In this document: positions 19,274 through 27,044 of the stretch, piece after piece
Position numbering within the stretch: position 1 is the first letter of the stretch
Layout: each line of letters starts with the position of its first letter
Source of the DNA: SIG223 sp964442785
GTDB lineage: Bacteria > Bacillota_I > Bacilli_A > RFN20 > DUOF01
Assembly (NCBI GenBank): GCA_964442785.1
Contig: CAYTZW010000011.1
Coordinates: 1 to 37,310 of the forward strand
DNA: 37,310 nt
Reading direction: 5' to 3'
Notes under the pieces: model-generated
The model's input: only the letters and a program-made list of their open reading frames with translations
Databases searched by the model: none
What the model was told of the DNA's origin: nothing
Made by a program: the position numbers and the translations under genes

Positions 19274-20452
19274 TTACTCTACTGTAGGGTAAGATATTCC
19301 TTCTCTAAGAATAGATAGTACTATTTTATATGTAGGAGAATCTAGGTTTAATGATTTGTCGTGAACAAGGTAATCCCAAGTAATTTGTTCTCTTTCTAAA
19401 TCAATTACAATATTAGAAAAGTGGTATTCATATTTAGTACCTGTATCAGTTAAGTCTATCTTTTCATTAGAAACATATTTTCCGTCGACAATTTTAAAAT
19501 CACTTGTTTGTAAAGAGGCAAAATCAAATGTATGACTAGCTACAAAGTTTTTATATTCAGTTTCATAGGCAGTTTTATTGATATTATCATTTTTAGTAAA
19601 TGTATTTCCTTCTTTTATGTAAGCAACATAAATACCATCGCCATTATCCTTTAAATATTCTTCATCGTCAAGGGTAATTACGTGAAATCCCGTTGGAGTA
19701 ACTTCTAGTCTTATTTGATTTACATCATCAGAATCATTTACTAATGTATAACTACTTGTAAAATTATCTATTTTTAGACTAACTAAATAGTCAACTGCGG
19801 ATATATTATCAAAAGTAATAAATATAATTGTTTGGCCACTACTAGAATTTAAATAGATAGTATCACTTGTTACAAATATTACATCAATATTAAATGCAGT
19901 TGCTCCCATTACTTCTTTTACTCCTGAAACTAGTTCTTTAACACGATTATCAGTAATATTTAAAGTGTAGGAACTATATCCTTTATCTTTTGTAAATTTA
20001 GCTTGATTTTGATTTACATACCATATCAAATCACGAATATCTTTAATATTTGCATCATATTCAGTTTGAACTCCAAGTTCGTGTTCCCAATTCCAACTTG
20101 AAGTACTTGCACTATATTTATAAGTGAACTTTTCTGAACCACCATTCAAATAACTTACATTAAGAATTCTACCGTCATCATTGTTATTTGAAGGAAACAT
20201 ATTGATATATTTTATTTCATAATTACTTTGATAATAACTTATCTCATAACCACTATTGGCAACATCATCATCAGGAGTAACATCTACTAAAGTTTTGGCA
20301 CTAAACACATTCATATCAAATGTGTTTTTCCAATCTTCATTGTTTATCGCACTAGGGTCATCTTTTGGTTCTTCACTACCACAACCAACAACTGCAAATA
20401 CACTTGAAAGTCCAAAAACTAGTGTTAACAAATATTTTCCTATTTTTTTCAT
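19274..20452 (-). CDS. Uncharacterised lipoprotein (392 aa)
   Basis: The protein begins with Lys residues, a hydrophobic core and the lipobox VVGC, so it should be exported, lipidated at that Cys and held on the outer face of the membrane. The mature part is rich in Asn, Ser, Asp and Tyr and looks beta-rich. No enzyme motif was recognised and no further cysteines are present. The start at 20452 follows AAAGGAG by 7 bases; an in-frame ATG 21 bases upstream would put the ribosome site inside the gene. It is monocistronic, with its own promoter and a terminator-like hairpin, and lies opposite an XRE regulator that might control it. Function unknown. Confidence 0.85.
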   Translation of the reverse strand: MKKIGKYLLTLVFGLSSVFAVVGCGSEEPKDDPSAINNEDWKNTFDMNVFSAKTLVDVTPDDDVANSGYEISYYQSNYEIKYINMFPSNNNDDGRILNVSYLNGGSEKFTYKYSASTSSWNWEHELGVQTEYDANIKDIRDLIWYVNQNQAKFTKDKGYSSYTLNITDNRVKELVSGVKEVMGATAFNIDVIFVTSDTIYLNSSSGQTIIFITFDNISAVDYLVSLKIDNFTSSYTLVNDSDDVNQIRLEVTPTGFHVITLDDEEYLKDNGDGIYVAYIKEGNTFTKNDNINKTAYETEYKNFVASHTFDFASLQTSDFKIVDGKYVSNEKIDLTDTGTKYEYHFSNIVIDLEREQITWDYLVHDKSLNLDSPTYKIVLSILREGISYPTVE

Positions 20453-20516
20453 TATTATCTTCTCCTTTAACATTTTATTTGATTTTTAAAATAAATTTAA
20501 TTATTAAATCATTAAA

Positions 20517-20545
20517 ATTATACTTTAGATTTTCATTTTTGTTAA
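20517..20545 (-). promoter_or_regulatory. SigA-type promoter of the lipoprotein gene
   Basis: The minus strand has TTAACA (20540-20545), a 17-base spacer and TATAAT (20517-20522), then an AT-rich leader of about 60 bases to the AAAGGAG site. Confidence 0.75.
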
Positions 20546-20634
20546 GTTTTTTTCATTAAGATATAGATTTTAATGTATTTAGTAGTTTTTTATGTCAAAA
20601 TTAAACATTTCAAAGTCTTTAATATTTTATAAAA

Positions 20635-20650
20635 ACAAGGAAATTCTTGT
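20635..20650. promoter_or_regulatory. Inverted repeat, candidate operator between divergent genes
   Basis: The 16-base element has arms ACAAG and CTTGT around six bases. It lies in the 294-base interval between the lipoprotein and XRE genes. Its size and two-fold symmetry fit a dimeric HTH protein, but such short arms arise by chance in AT-rich DNA. Confidence 0.3.
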
Positions 20651-20720
20651 CTATTATTGCAAAATTTAAAAAAAGTATAAACTAGTAGTTAACAAATAAA
20701 TCAACTTAAATATTCCTCTA

Positions 20721-20737
20721 TATAATTTCTTTTGAGG
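20721..20737 (+). promoter_or_regulatory. -10 box and ribosome site of the XRE regulator gene
   Basis: TATAAT (20721-20726) has no good -35 at 16-18 bases. GAGGT (20733-20737) lies 9 bases before the ATG at 20747, so the mRNA leader would be very short. Confidence 0.45.
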
Positions 20738-20746
20738 TTGATATAT

Positions 20747-21085
20747 ATGTTTTCAATAAGATTAAAATCATTAAGACTAGAAAAAGAATACACTTTACAA
20801 CAAGTAGCCGATTATTTGTCCGTTAATAAAGCTACTATTTGTTATTATGAAAATGGAAAAAGAGTTCCTAGTTATCAAAATATTGTCAAATTAGCGGAAT
20901 TATTTGGTGTCAGCATTGATTATCTTTTAGGTAATAATCCCTTGATTAAAGAAAATGAGGAAGATTATCTAAGTAAAGAACTCGTACTCAAATGTGTAAG
21001 TAGAAGTAAAATTCTAAAAGATTTCATACTTGAAGACCCTAACAATATCAAAATATTAGAAAATTACATTAAAGGTAAAAAGTAA
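20747..21085 (+). CDS. XRE-family HTH transcriptional regulator (112 aa)
   Basis: Residues about 3-60 form a Cro/C1-type helix-turn-helix: LKSLRLEKEYTLQQVADYL, then VNKATICYYENGKRVPS and LAELFGVSIDYLLG. A short helical C-terminus, perhaps for dimerisation, completes it. The ATG at 20747 is preferred over an upstream TTG because GAGGT lies before it. The gene is alone on the plus strand, diverging from a lipoprotein gene and meeting the transporter gene tail to tail with one base between stop codons. Autoregulation or control of the lipoprotein gene is plausible but not shown. Confidence 0.9.
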   Translation: MFSIRLKSLRLEKEYTLQQVADYLSVNKATICYYENGKRVPSYQNIVKLAELFGVSIDYLLGNNPLIKENEEDYLSKELVLKCVSRSKILKDFILEDPNNIKILENYIKGKK

Positions 21086-21086
21086 A

Positions 21087-22409
21087 TTAGATACCCCAAA
21101 AAATCCAAGTAAATAAATATCCTGAAATAACAGCTACTATTGTAAAAGGAACGCTTATTTTCATAAACGTTTTTGTTTTTACTTCGTATCCTTCTTTTCT
21201 TAAAATCCCAATTCCTGTGATATTGGCAGAAGCTCCAATAGGAGTAATGTTACCACCTAAAGTAGAACCTACTAGTAAACCAAAGTACAACACATAAGGG
21301 GCAATTCCTAAGGAAATAGAAAGTTTTTGAATAACAGGAAGCATCGTTAAAACGTATGGTATATTATCAACAAAAGCCGAAATAAGAACACTCGCAAATA
21401 CGATTATAGTATACAAGACGAAAATATTGTCGCCACCTATTTCAGATAAAAAGTAAGATATTTTATCAATAACTCCAGCTTTTGTAATTCCCATAATTAC
21501 GACAAATAAAGAAGCAAGTAAAAGTAAAGTTTGATAATCAATTTCTTTAAAAACCTTTTTAAAAGAACTAAAATCTTTTTTCTTTATAAAATCAATTATT
21601 AATCCTAGTAATAAAAATAAAATACAAATAATCCCATTTCTTAAATCATATATAGTTTTTAAAGTTGTGTTATGCGGACTTTTTATAAAAGAGGCTAAAA
21701 TAAGAGAAATAATTACGCCACCCATACAAAATGAAGGAACAAAATCAGTTACTTCTGTTTTTGGTTGTGGTTCTAAAGGTTTTGTTTCTTTTCTAAAAAT
21801 AAACAACAATAAAAAGGTTGTTAGTAAAGCTCCACATTCAACGATAAAAAACAAACTTGGTTTTCCCTTAAAAAAGAAAAAATCAAAGAAATTCATATTA
21901 GCATAGCCTCCTAAAAGAATAGAGGTCGTATCGCCAACTAAAGTAGCCGCCCCTTGAAGATTAGAGGATATGGTAATAGCAATAATTGGTGCTACAGGAG
22001 AAATATTTTGTTGTTTGCAAATTGCTAAGGCTATTGGAGCAAGCATTAAAACAGTTGCCACATTATCTACAAATGCTGAAATAACACCTGCTAAAACAGC
22101 CATTGCGACAATAGCAGCTTTAACATTTTTTAATTTAGAAACAACAAAATCTGCTATTTTCATAGGCATTTTCGACTCGATAAAAAGCACTACTATTCCC
22201 ATAGTACCTGCTATCATCATTAAAACATTAAAATCAATAGCATTAATAATATCTTTAAATCCTAAATTTACGCTTTTATTAACAGAAAGCCAAACTGAAA
22301 AAACAACTGAAGATGCTAAACTTACATAGGCACGGTATTTTGGTAAAGATAAAAGTAAAATATATGTTGCCATAAAAAGAATTATAGCAATAACAATGGT
22401 ATTATTCAT
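21087..22409 (-). CDS. ArsB/NhaD/SLC13-type (ion transporter superfamily) permease
   Basis: A 440-residue inner membrane protein with about 11-12 hydrophobic segments. It has the internal two-fold repeat of this superfamily: SAFVDNVATVLMLAPI in the first half and SAFVDNIPYVLTMLPV in the second. Each is followed by a re-entrant-loop-like motif (NLQGAATLVGDTTS and GSTLGGNITPIGASANI). Such proteins move anions (arsenite, dicarboxylates, sulfate) or exchange sodium and protons; the substrate cannot be read from sequence. No arsenic genes are nearby. AAGGAG precedes the ATG, and the gene begins just after the terminator of the trmB group, so it may depend on read-through or a weak promoter. Confidence 0.9.
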   Translation of the reverse strand: MNNTIVIAIILFMATYILLLSLPKYRAYVSLASSVVFSVWLSVNKSVNLGFKDIINAIDFNVLMMIAGTMGIVVLFIESKMPMKIADFVVSKLKNVKAAIVAMAVLAGVISAFVDNVATVLMLAPIALAICKQQNISPVAPIIAITISSNLQGAATLVGDTTSILLGGYANMNFFDFFFFKGKPSLFFIVECGALLTTFLLLFIFRKETKPLEPQPKTEVTDFVPSFCMGGVIISLILASFIKSPHNTTLKTIYDLRNGIICILFLLLGLIIDFIKKKDFSSFKKVFKEIDYQTLLLLASLFVVIMGITKAGVIDKISYFLSEIGGDNIFVLYTIIVFASVLISAFVDNIPYVLTMLPVIQKLSISLGIAPYVLYFGLLVGSTLGGNITPIGASANITGIGILRKEGYEVKTKTFMKISVPFTIVAVISGYLFTWIFWGI

Positions 22410-22429
22410 TTTATTTCTCCTTGTATAAT

Positions 22430-22453
22430 TAAAAAACTATCAAATGATAGTTA
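22430..22453 (-). terminator. Intrinsic terminator after the trmB operon
   Basis: The arms AACTATC and GATAGTT (22435-22452) form a 7-base-pair stem with a 4-base loop, followed on the minus strand by TTTT. The stem covers two bases of the TAA stop of the 48-residue gene. Confidence 0.65.
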
Positions 22454-22597
22454 TTTATTTTTCTTCTTTTTTAAAAAACTAAAAAAGCCTTTTTTTTCTT
22501 TTTTTTCAGGTTCTACAATTTCATTAATTCTTGCTAAATCTTCAGGTCTTAAAATTGAAGTTTCGTGGTTAACTTGTTTTTTTTCTTTCTTTTCCAT
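22451..22597 (-). CDS. Small basic protein of 48 residues downstream of trmB
   Basis: The ATG at 22597 begins one base after the trmB TAG stop, with GGGAGA as ribosome site. The product starts with a charged Lys/Glu segment, has a central ILRPEDLARINEIVE helix-like stretch and a second Lys/Glu segment, and ends GFFSFLKKKKNK. This C-terminus is an amphipathic, basic and aromatic tail that could touch the membrane. Tight coupling to trmB, a proper ribosome site and a terminator directly at its stop support a real gene. I do not recognise the family. Confidence 0.65.
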   Translation of the reverse strand: MEKKEKKQVNHETSILRPEDLARINEIVEPEKKEKKGFFSFLKKKKNK

Positions 22598-22598
22598 A

Positions 22599-23246
22599 CT
22601 AATTATCTCCCTTCACTTTTGCTTCTAATCGACAAATTGGATTATTAATTTCTCTAAACCTTTTTTCATATTCAGTAGGAACATCTATTTGATTATCTGT
22701 AAGAGGATAATCAAAATTAATATTTGCTAATTCCCAACCATTTTCTTGAAAAGAAGTAATTGAATAATCAAATAAATTTCTATTATCCGTCTTTAAAATT
22801 ACTTTTCCATTTTTTATCAAAATATTTTTGTATATATTCAAATAAGTTTCATACGTTAATCTTTTTTTCGTTGTTCTTTTCTTAGGCCAAGGGTCAGAAA
22901 AATTTAGATATATTTGAGAAATTTCTTCTTTTTCAAAGATGTTTTCTAAATTAATAGCGTCATCATTCATAATTCTAACATTCGTTAATTCTAGATTATT
23001 TATCTTTTTTAAAGCAATGGCTGCAACAGTTTCTGCTCTTTCAATACCAATAAAGTTTATATGAGGATTTTTACTTGCTAAGCCACAAATAAAATCTCCT
23101 TTCCCCATACCAATTTCTAAATAAATTGGATTTTTATTTTGGAAAATATCTTGCCACTTTCCTTTATTTATACTTCCTTCTTTGATAGATATATTTTCTA
23201 AACTATCAAGTAAAGGTCTTGCCCATTTTTTATTTCTAAGTCTCAT
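22599..23246 (-). CDS. trmB: tRNA (guanine-N7-)-methyltransferase
   Basis: TrmB uses S-adenosylmethionine to make m7G46 in the variable loop of tRNAs. The 215-residue length fits. Motifs are NPIYLEIGMGKGDFI (SAM-binding loop), IERAE, NFSDPWPKKRTTKKRLTY (the family signature), LKTDNRNLFDYS, and the C-terminal PTEYEKRF. The ATG lies 6 bases after the stop of the CoaX homologue, with TAGGA as a modest ribosome site formed partly by that stop. It sits in an operon with the propeller protein, the CoaX homologue and the 48-residue gene. Confidence 0.96.
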   Translation of the reverse strand: MRLRNKKWARPLLDSLENISIKEGSINKGKWQDIFQNKNPIYLEIGMGKGDFICGLASKNPHINFIGIERAETVAAIALKKINNLELTNVRIMNDDAINLENIFEKEEISQIYLNFSDPWPKKRTTKKRLTYETYLNIYKNILIKNGKVILKTDNRNLFDYSITSFQENGWELANINFDYPLTDNQIDVPTEYEKRFREINNPICRLEAKVKGDN

Positions 23247-23252
23247 ACAGTC

Positions 23253-24029
23253 CTACTTTTCTTTTTTAGTATTACGGTGGTATATTTCATTCATACCTTC
23301 AAGTTGTAAATATTCATCTACCATAACAGGCACTTTGCATAAGTTAGCTACTCTTTTAGCAATAGCACCAGTTAGAACTACATTAACCTTTTCACCAAGT
23401 TCAGCCTCAATTCTATCAATCATACCATCGACGATTGAAGCAGCTCCAAACATTATTCCAGATTTCATTGCTTCAGCCGTATTTCTACCGATTACTCTTT
23501 GTGGAGCTTCAAGTGGTACATATGGTAATTGGCTAGCACGCATACTTAGTGCTTCAGCTCCAATACGAACTCCAGGGGCAATACTTACACCTATTAAGGT
23601 TCCTTTATTATCAATTACAGTAAATACAGTAGCCGTATTCATTCCTACTATTACAAGTGGCTTTTCATATCTTGAAATAGCTCCTACAGCACCAATAATA
23701 ATATCAGAACCAATTTCTGCTGGATTATCAGCTTTAATTGGTAAACCTGTTTTTACTCCTGCAGCAATTTGCATAGGGTGATAACCTAAAAGTTCTGTTA
23801 AGGCTTCATCAATGGTAGTAATTAATTGAGCTACTACACAAGAAAGAACAACGCCTTCGATACTTTTCAAATCAATTCCTTTTCCTTCAAGTAAATCGCT
23901 AAATATTTGCAAATATTCTTCTTCGCTTTTTGTCTTATCAGTTACTGTTTTAACAACGGTAACCAATTTTTCATTTTCAAAAACTCCTAAAACAATATTA
24001 GAGTTATTGACATTAACTGTTAAAACCAT
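23253..24029 (-). CDS. CoaX-like (type III pantothenate kinase family) protein with altered active-site motifs
   Basis: The 258-residue protein aligns along its length with CoaX, the ASKHA-fold kinase of the first CoA step. Shared features include NPAEIGSD, the IAPGV region, GRNTAEAMKSGIMFG and a final EIYHRN. The key motifs differ, however. The first phosphate motif DxGNT reads NVNNS, and the second, DxGTAT, reads GMNTAT. The pantothenate-site GxDR reads GSDI, and the adenosine motif TGG reads TGA. The DNA was checked at the first two sites. The protein may be inactive, have a changed activity, or be a regulatory paralogue. The start at 24029 follows GAGGAGG; an upstream in-frame start would lack a ribosome site. 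Membership in the family is sure; kinase activity is not. Confidence 0.85.
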   Translation of the reverse strand: MVLTVNVNNSNIVLGVFENEKLVTVVKTVTDKTKSEEEYLQIFSDLLEGKGIDLKSIEGVVLSCVVAQLITTIDEALTELLGYHPMQIAAGVKTGLPIKADNPAEIGSDIIIGAVGAISRYEKPLVIVGMNTATVFTVIDNKGTLIGVSIAPGVRIGAEALSMRASQLPYVPLEAPQRVIGRNTAEAMKSGIMFGAASIVDGMIDRIEAELGEKVNVVLTGAIAKRVANLCKVPVMVDEYLQLEGMNEIYHRNTKKEK

Positions 24030-24098
24030 ACTCTGTCCTCCTCGCTGTCGTCCCTTAAGGGTACCTCGCATTTTTTTATATGATAACATTTTAATAAT

Positions 24099-25754
24099 TC
24101 AACTGCAATGACTTTTCTTGGAAGAAAAGTAAATATAAGAAATTAATCCTCCAAAAAAGAGAATTGCTCCTAAAAAAGAAAGAAAGCCATTTTTCTTTTT
24201 TTCATATACTTCAATAGTTATATTTTGAAAAGTAGTATTTTGATTACTATCCGTAGCTTTTAAAACAATCTGATAACTACCTTTTTTATAGATATCAAAA
24301 TTGTCATCATTAACAACTTGATATGACAAATCTCCATCTATTAAATCATTAACTTTGACTTTATTTGCAAGTGAAAAAGAAAGATTTCCTGCTTCTACTT
24401 TATAAACTGATTGACAATCAAAAATAGGTGGGTCATCTTTTTCAATTACGTGAGCAATAAATGAATAACTAACACTATCATTTTGATTATAAACTTCAAT
24501 AGTAATTGGATAATCTCCTAATTGATTAATTGAAAAATTTCCAACATCAACAATTTTAAAATTACAATCTTTTGGTATTTGTAAATTTTTGGTCAAATTA
24601 TAAGAAGAATTTAGTAGAAAATAAGTATCTTTTAAACTAGAAACTTTTATATCAATGTATTCACTTTTAAAAATCGACTGATTAAACATATAAAAATATT
24701 TTTTTCCATTACTAACACTTATAGCTTCTTCGCATTCTTCTGCTAAAATTGTATAATCTTGATTATTTTCATTATATAAAATATAACGAGGAGAAAATGA
24801 AAGAAGGGAATTCAAATTAGTCGCTTCCGTTATAAAACCCGATAGATTTCCGTCATCACTTAAATACACATTTTCAACCATTCTATTAGGGTTATTAGTA
24901 ATTAAAGTTTTTACATCATTTTCCAAATCATATTTATATATTGAATTGTAATAATGATAATAATCAGCAACTTCACAATCAAAAGATTGATAAGTAATAT
25001 ACTTACCATTGGAACTAACAAGGGGATTGTAGGCATCATTTTTTCCTGAAGAAACTCTTTTTATCTTTTCATCTTTATAATAGTAAATTGTGGAACAATA
25101 AGATGATGTTTCACTATATTGATTATAACATAGTTTTTTAATATCTTTTGTAAAAGGAGAAAAAGAACGAAAAGTAATTACACTGCCGTCTTCATTTACG
25201 GAAGGATCAAAACTATCATAATGGCTATTGTTAGTGATGATATTTATTTTACTTGTTTCTAAATCAATCGAAACAATATTAGAACAAGTACGATTTTCAT
25301 TAGAGTAATAGCTTTGACAAGAACTAGATAAGCCTTCAATGTTTGAAGATAAAGTTTCTAAAACTAAATAACGATTATTACTAGAAAGGGTGGCTAAATA
25401 ACTATGATTGTTAAACTTTTCGGTTTCATTATAGTATTTTTCTTTCAATCGGTCATATAAAAATATATCCACACATTGTTCCATTTCTCCATTTAGCAAT
25501 GAAGGGCATTTTTTATTTTCGTTTGTTTTAGAAAACACAATAAAACGCCCATCGGAGGAAATGGTGGGCATTTTACCTTGGCTTATAAAACTAGTAGTAT
25601 CATTATGGTAATTTCGCAAATAGACATTTTCATTTTGTTCATATACAAGAAAATTACCATCACTAGAAGAAGACAAAGCTTTTAAACATTCAGTATTACA
25701 AACTACTCCTAGATAAAGACTTACTGCAAAATAAATCAATAATTTTAGTTTCAT
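24099..25754 (-). CDS. Secreted seven-bladed propeller protein with Ig-like module and C-terminal membrane anchor
   Basis: The 551-residue protein has a signal peptide (residues 1-18). Seven propeller strands of TolB/WD40-like type follow, seen as SSDGNFLVY, SSDGRFIVF, SSNNRYLVL, NEDGSVITF, SSNGKYITY, SDDGNLSGF and SNGKKYFYM. Then come a linker with an Ig-like part and a DUF5011-like module (LIDGDLSYQV, GSYQIVLKATD). One membrane helix and a short Lys-containing tail end it. Paired cysteines occur in several blades, at spacings of 10-11 residues. It would face the outside of the cell and could bind a ligand or protein. It is first in the unit leading to the CoaX homologue, trmB and the 48-residue gene, yet no functional link is evident. 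Confidence 0.85.
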   Translation of the reverse strand: MKLKLLIYFAVSLYLGVVCNTECLKALSSSSDGNFLVYEQNENVYLRNYHNDTTSFISQGKMPTISSDGRFIVFSKTNENKKCPSLLNGEMEQCVDIFLYDRLKEKYYNETEKFNNHSYLATLSSNNRYLVLETLSSNIEGLSSSCQSYYSNENRTCSNIVSIDLETSKINIITNNSHYDSFDPSVNEDGSVITFRSFSPFTKDIKKLCYNQYSETSSYCSTIYYYKDEKIKRVSSGKNDAYNPLVSSNGKYITYQSFDCEVADYYHYYNSIYKYDLENDVKTLITNNPNRMVENVYLSDDGNLSGFITEATNLNSLLSFSPRYILYNENNQDYTILAEECEEAISVSNGKKYFYMFNQSIFKSEYIDIKVSSLKDTYFLLNSSYNLTKNLQIPKDCNFKIVDVGNFSINQLGDYPITIEVYNQNDSVSYSFIAHVIEKDDPPIFDCQSVYKVEAGNLSFSLANKVKVNDLIDGDLSYQVVNDDNFDIYKKGSYQIVLKATDSNQNTTFQNITIEVYEKKKNGFLSFLGAILFFGGLISYIYFSSKKSHCS

Positions 25755-25772
25755 TATTTCACCCGAAAAGTC

Positions 25773-25800
25773 ATTATATCTTTTTTTTTATTATTTGCAA
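25773..25800 (-). promoter_or_regulatory. SigA-type promoter of the propeller-coaX-trmB unit
   Basis: TTGCAA (25795-25800), a 16-base spacer rich in A, and TATAAT (25773-25778) are read on the minus strand, about 20 bases before the ATG. The ribosome site is GGGTGA. Confidence 0.65.
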
Positions 25801-25818
25801 TAGGTTCGACAAAACTAG

Positions 25819-26817
25819 TTATAATTCGATATCATTTATTAAAATATTACTAACTTTTACTTGATTATAGTTTTGATAACCACTTACATAAACAGGTTCT
25901 TCATCAACGGTAAAACTCATTTCTAAATCTAATTCATTGAGTTCATTAAAAGTTAACATTAAGAGTTCATATATTTCTTCTTTTACACATAATTCTTCTA
26001 ATAAAGATTTATCAGACAAATCCAATTCTAAAATATTTTCGGTTACATCAAAGCTGTTAACTTCCAAATAATTTAAAGTAGAAACTTCTTTTAATCCTGT
26101 ATAAAAATCTATTTCTAAAAACATCGCTTCAAGTAAATTTGATACCGGATTTTCCTTATCTTTTATTCTTCTGGTAACTGGAACTAAGTAGGTTAAATTG
26201 TTAATTTCCGTTTGATAAAAAACCGTTACGGAAACAGTTTCATAAGGATTTGCCTCTCCTAAATAATGATTTATGCCAATGCTTTTAGTTAAAAGGGAAG
26301 GTAAAGGAGTATTATTTTGAGGCATTTTTTCTAAAACTAAACCGTCAACTTTAATAATCAAACCGTCAACAGTATCAAATTGAGATAAAGTCCAAACTAA
26401 TGACTCCAAAATTTTTCTTTCTTTACTAGCAGGATATTCGCTAAAATCACTAGAAAAATCAATAGAGGCAATATTATTTTCTATCTCAATGGCGTTAACT
26501 TTAACATTTTTATTTAAAGTATAGGTAAAACCTGTAGAAGAAGTTACTTCACTATCTTCTTTCAACAAATTAATTACACAAAGCATTTCTTCCGCTAAAG
26601 AAGAATTAGTAGGACAAGTTGCGGTAAGAGGAACGACCAAATTATTATCTTCGCTTATAGCATAAACTCTTTTATAATTGACATCTGTTTCATAATTAGT
26701 TGTTATCGTTTGTGGTTTAACTAAATCTTTGTTAGTAGAAACCGCTATTATGGTAATTACTAATGCTAAAAAAGGAAAAATAAAAACTAAATTCTTTTTG
26801 CTTAAAATTTTTTTCAT
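25819..26817 (-). CDS. gerM: GerM-like protein with two GerMN domains
   Basis: The 332-residue protein has an N-terminal membrane anchor (residues about 10-28) and two GerMN domains. The first, about 60-165, shows VKVNAIEIENNIASIDFSS and ILESLVWTLSQFDTVDGL; the second, about 190-325, shows LEVNSFDVTENILELDLS and EIYELLMLTFNEL. In Bacillus subtilis GerM is a sporulation and germination protein of the forespore envelope and lies just downstream of gerE, as here. Cysteines form a pair (C-x12-C) in the first domain. GAGGTG stands 7 bases before the ATG. The region upstream is split by an assembly gap that is probably artificial. Family assignment is firm; use in sporulation is inferred. Confidence 0.88.
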   Translation of the reverse strand: MKKILSKKNLVFIFPFLALVITIIAVSTNKDLVKPQTITTNYETDVNYKRVYAISEDNNLVVPLTATCPTNSSLAEEMLCVINLLKEDSEVTSSTGFTYTLNKNVKVNAIEIENNIASIDFSSDFSEYPASKERKILESLVWTLSQFDTVDGLIIKVDGLVLEKMPQNNTPLPSLLTKSIGINHYLGEANPYETVSVTVFYQTEINNLTYLVPVTRRIKDKENPVSNLLEAMFLEIDFYTGLKEVSTLNYLEVNSFDVTENILELDLSDKSLLEELCVKEEIYELLMLTFNELNELDLEMSFTVDEEPVYVSGYQNYNQVKVSNILINDIEL

Positions 26818-27024
26818 TTATTTGCACCTCAATAATAGATATGAAAAGCAAAGAAAAAATAGAACAAAANNNNNNNNNNNNNNNNNNNNNNNNNNNNNNN
26901 NNNNNNNNNNNNNNNNNNNNNNNNNNNNNNNNNNNNNNNNNNNNNNNNNNNNNNNNNNNNNNNNNNNNNCATTTATTTGCACCTCAATAATAGATATGAA
27001 AAGCAAAGAAAAAATAGAACAAAA
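26815..27024. repeat. Exact 55-base direct duplicate flanking the N run
   Basis: Bases 26815-26869 are identical to 26970-27024, the two sides of the gap. Such a duplicate, ending exactly at the N run, is what two contig ends sharing a k-mer overlap would give. It is treated as an assembly artefact rather than a biological repeat. Confidence 0.9.
26870..26969. other. Assembly gap of 100 N
   Basis: The conventional length of 100 and the matching 55-base flanks suggest that no sequence is missing. If the ends are merged, gerM and gerE are separated by about 68 bases. Confidence 0.95.
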
Positions 27025-27044
27025 AAATAGCCCCTGAGGGCTAT
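27021..27044 (-). terminator. Intrinsic terminator of gerE
   Basis: ATAGCCC and GGGCTAT (27027-27044) pair perfectly around a 4-base loop, followed on the minus strand by seven T. The gerE stop TAG (27041-27043) lies inside the stem. Confidence 0.9.

Noticed and set aside
21970..22329. 119-residue frame on the plus strand opposite the transporter
   Set aside because: A mirror frame of a membrane-protein gene with no ribosome site or domain; the minus-strand protein is clearly real.
23182..23781. 199-residue frame on the plus strand opposite trmB and the CoaX homologue
   Set aside because: It overlaps two well-supported genes and has no recognisable motif.
24030..24098. GC-richer leader with the palindrome CCCTTAAGGG (24052-24061) before the CoaX homologue as riboswitch or terminator
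   Set aside because: The stem has no usable loop or T run, and no known riboswitch motif was recognised.
17962..25754. Mycoplasma-type code with TGA as tryptophan
   Set aside because: murC, the YtxH-like gene and the propeller gene stop at TGA at sensible lengths, and tryptophans are encoded by TGG.
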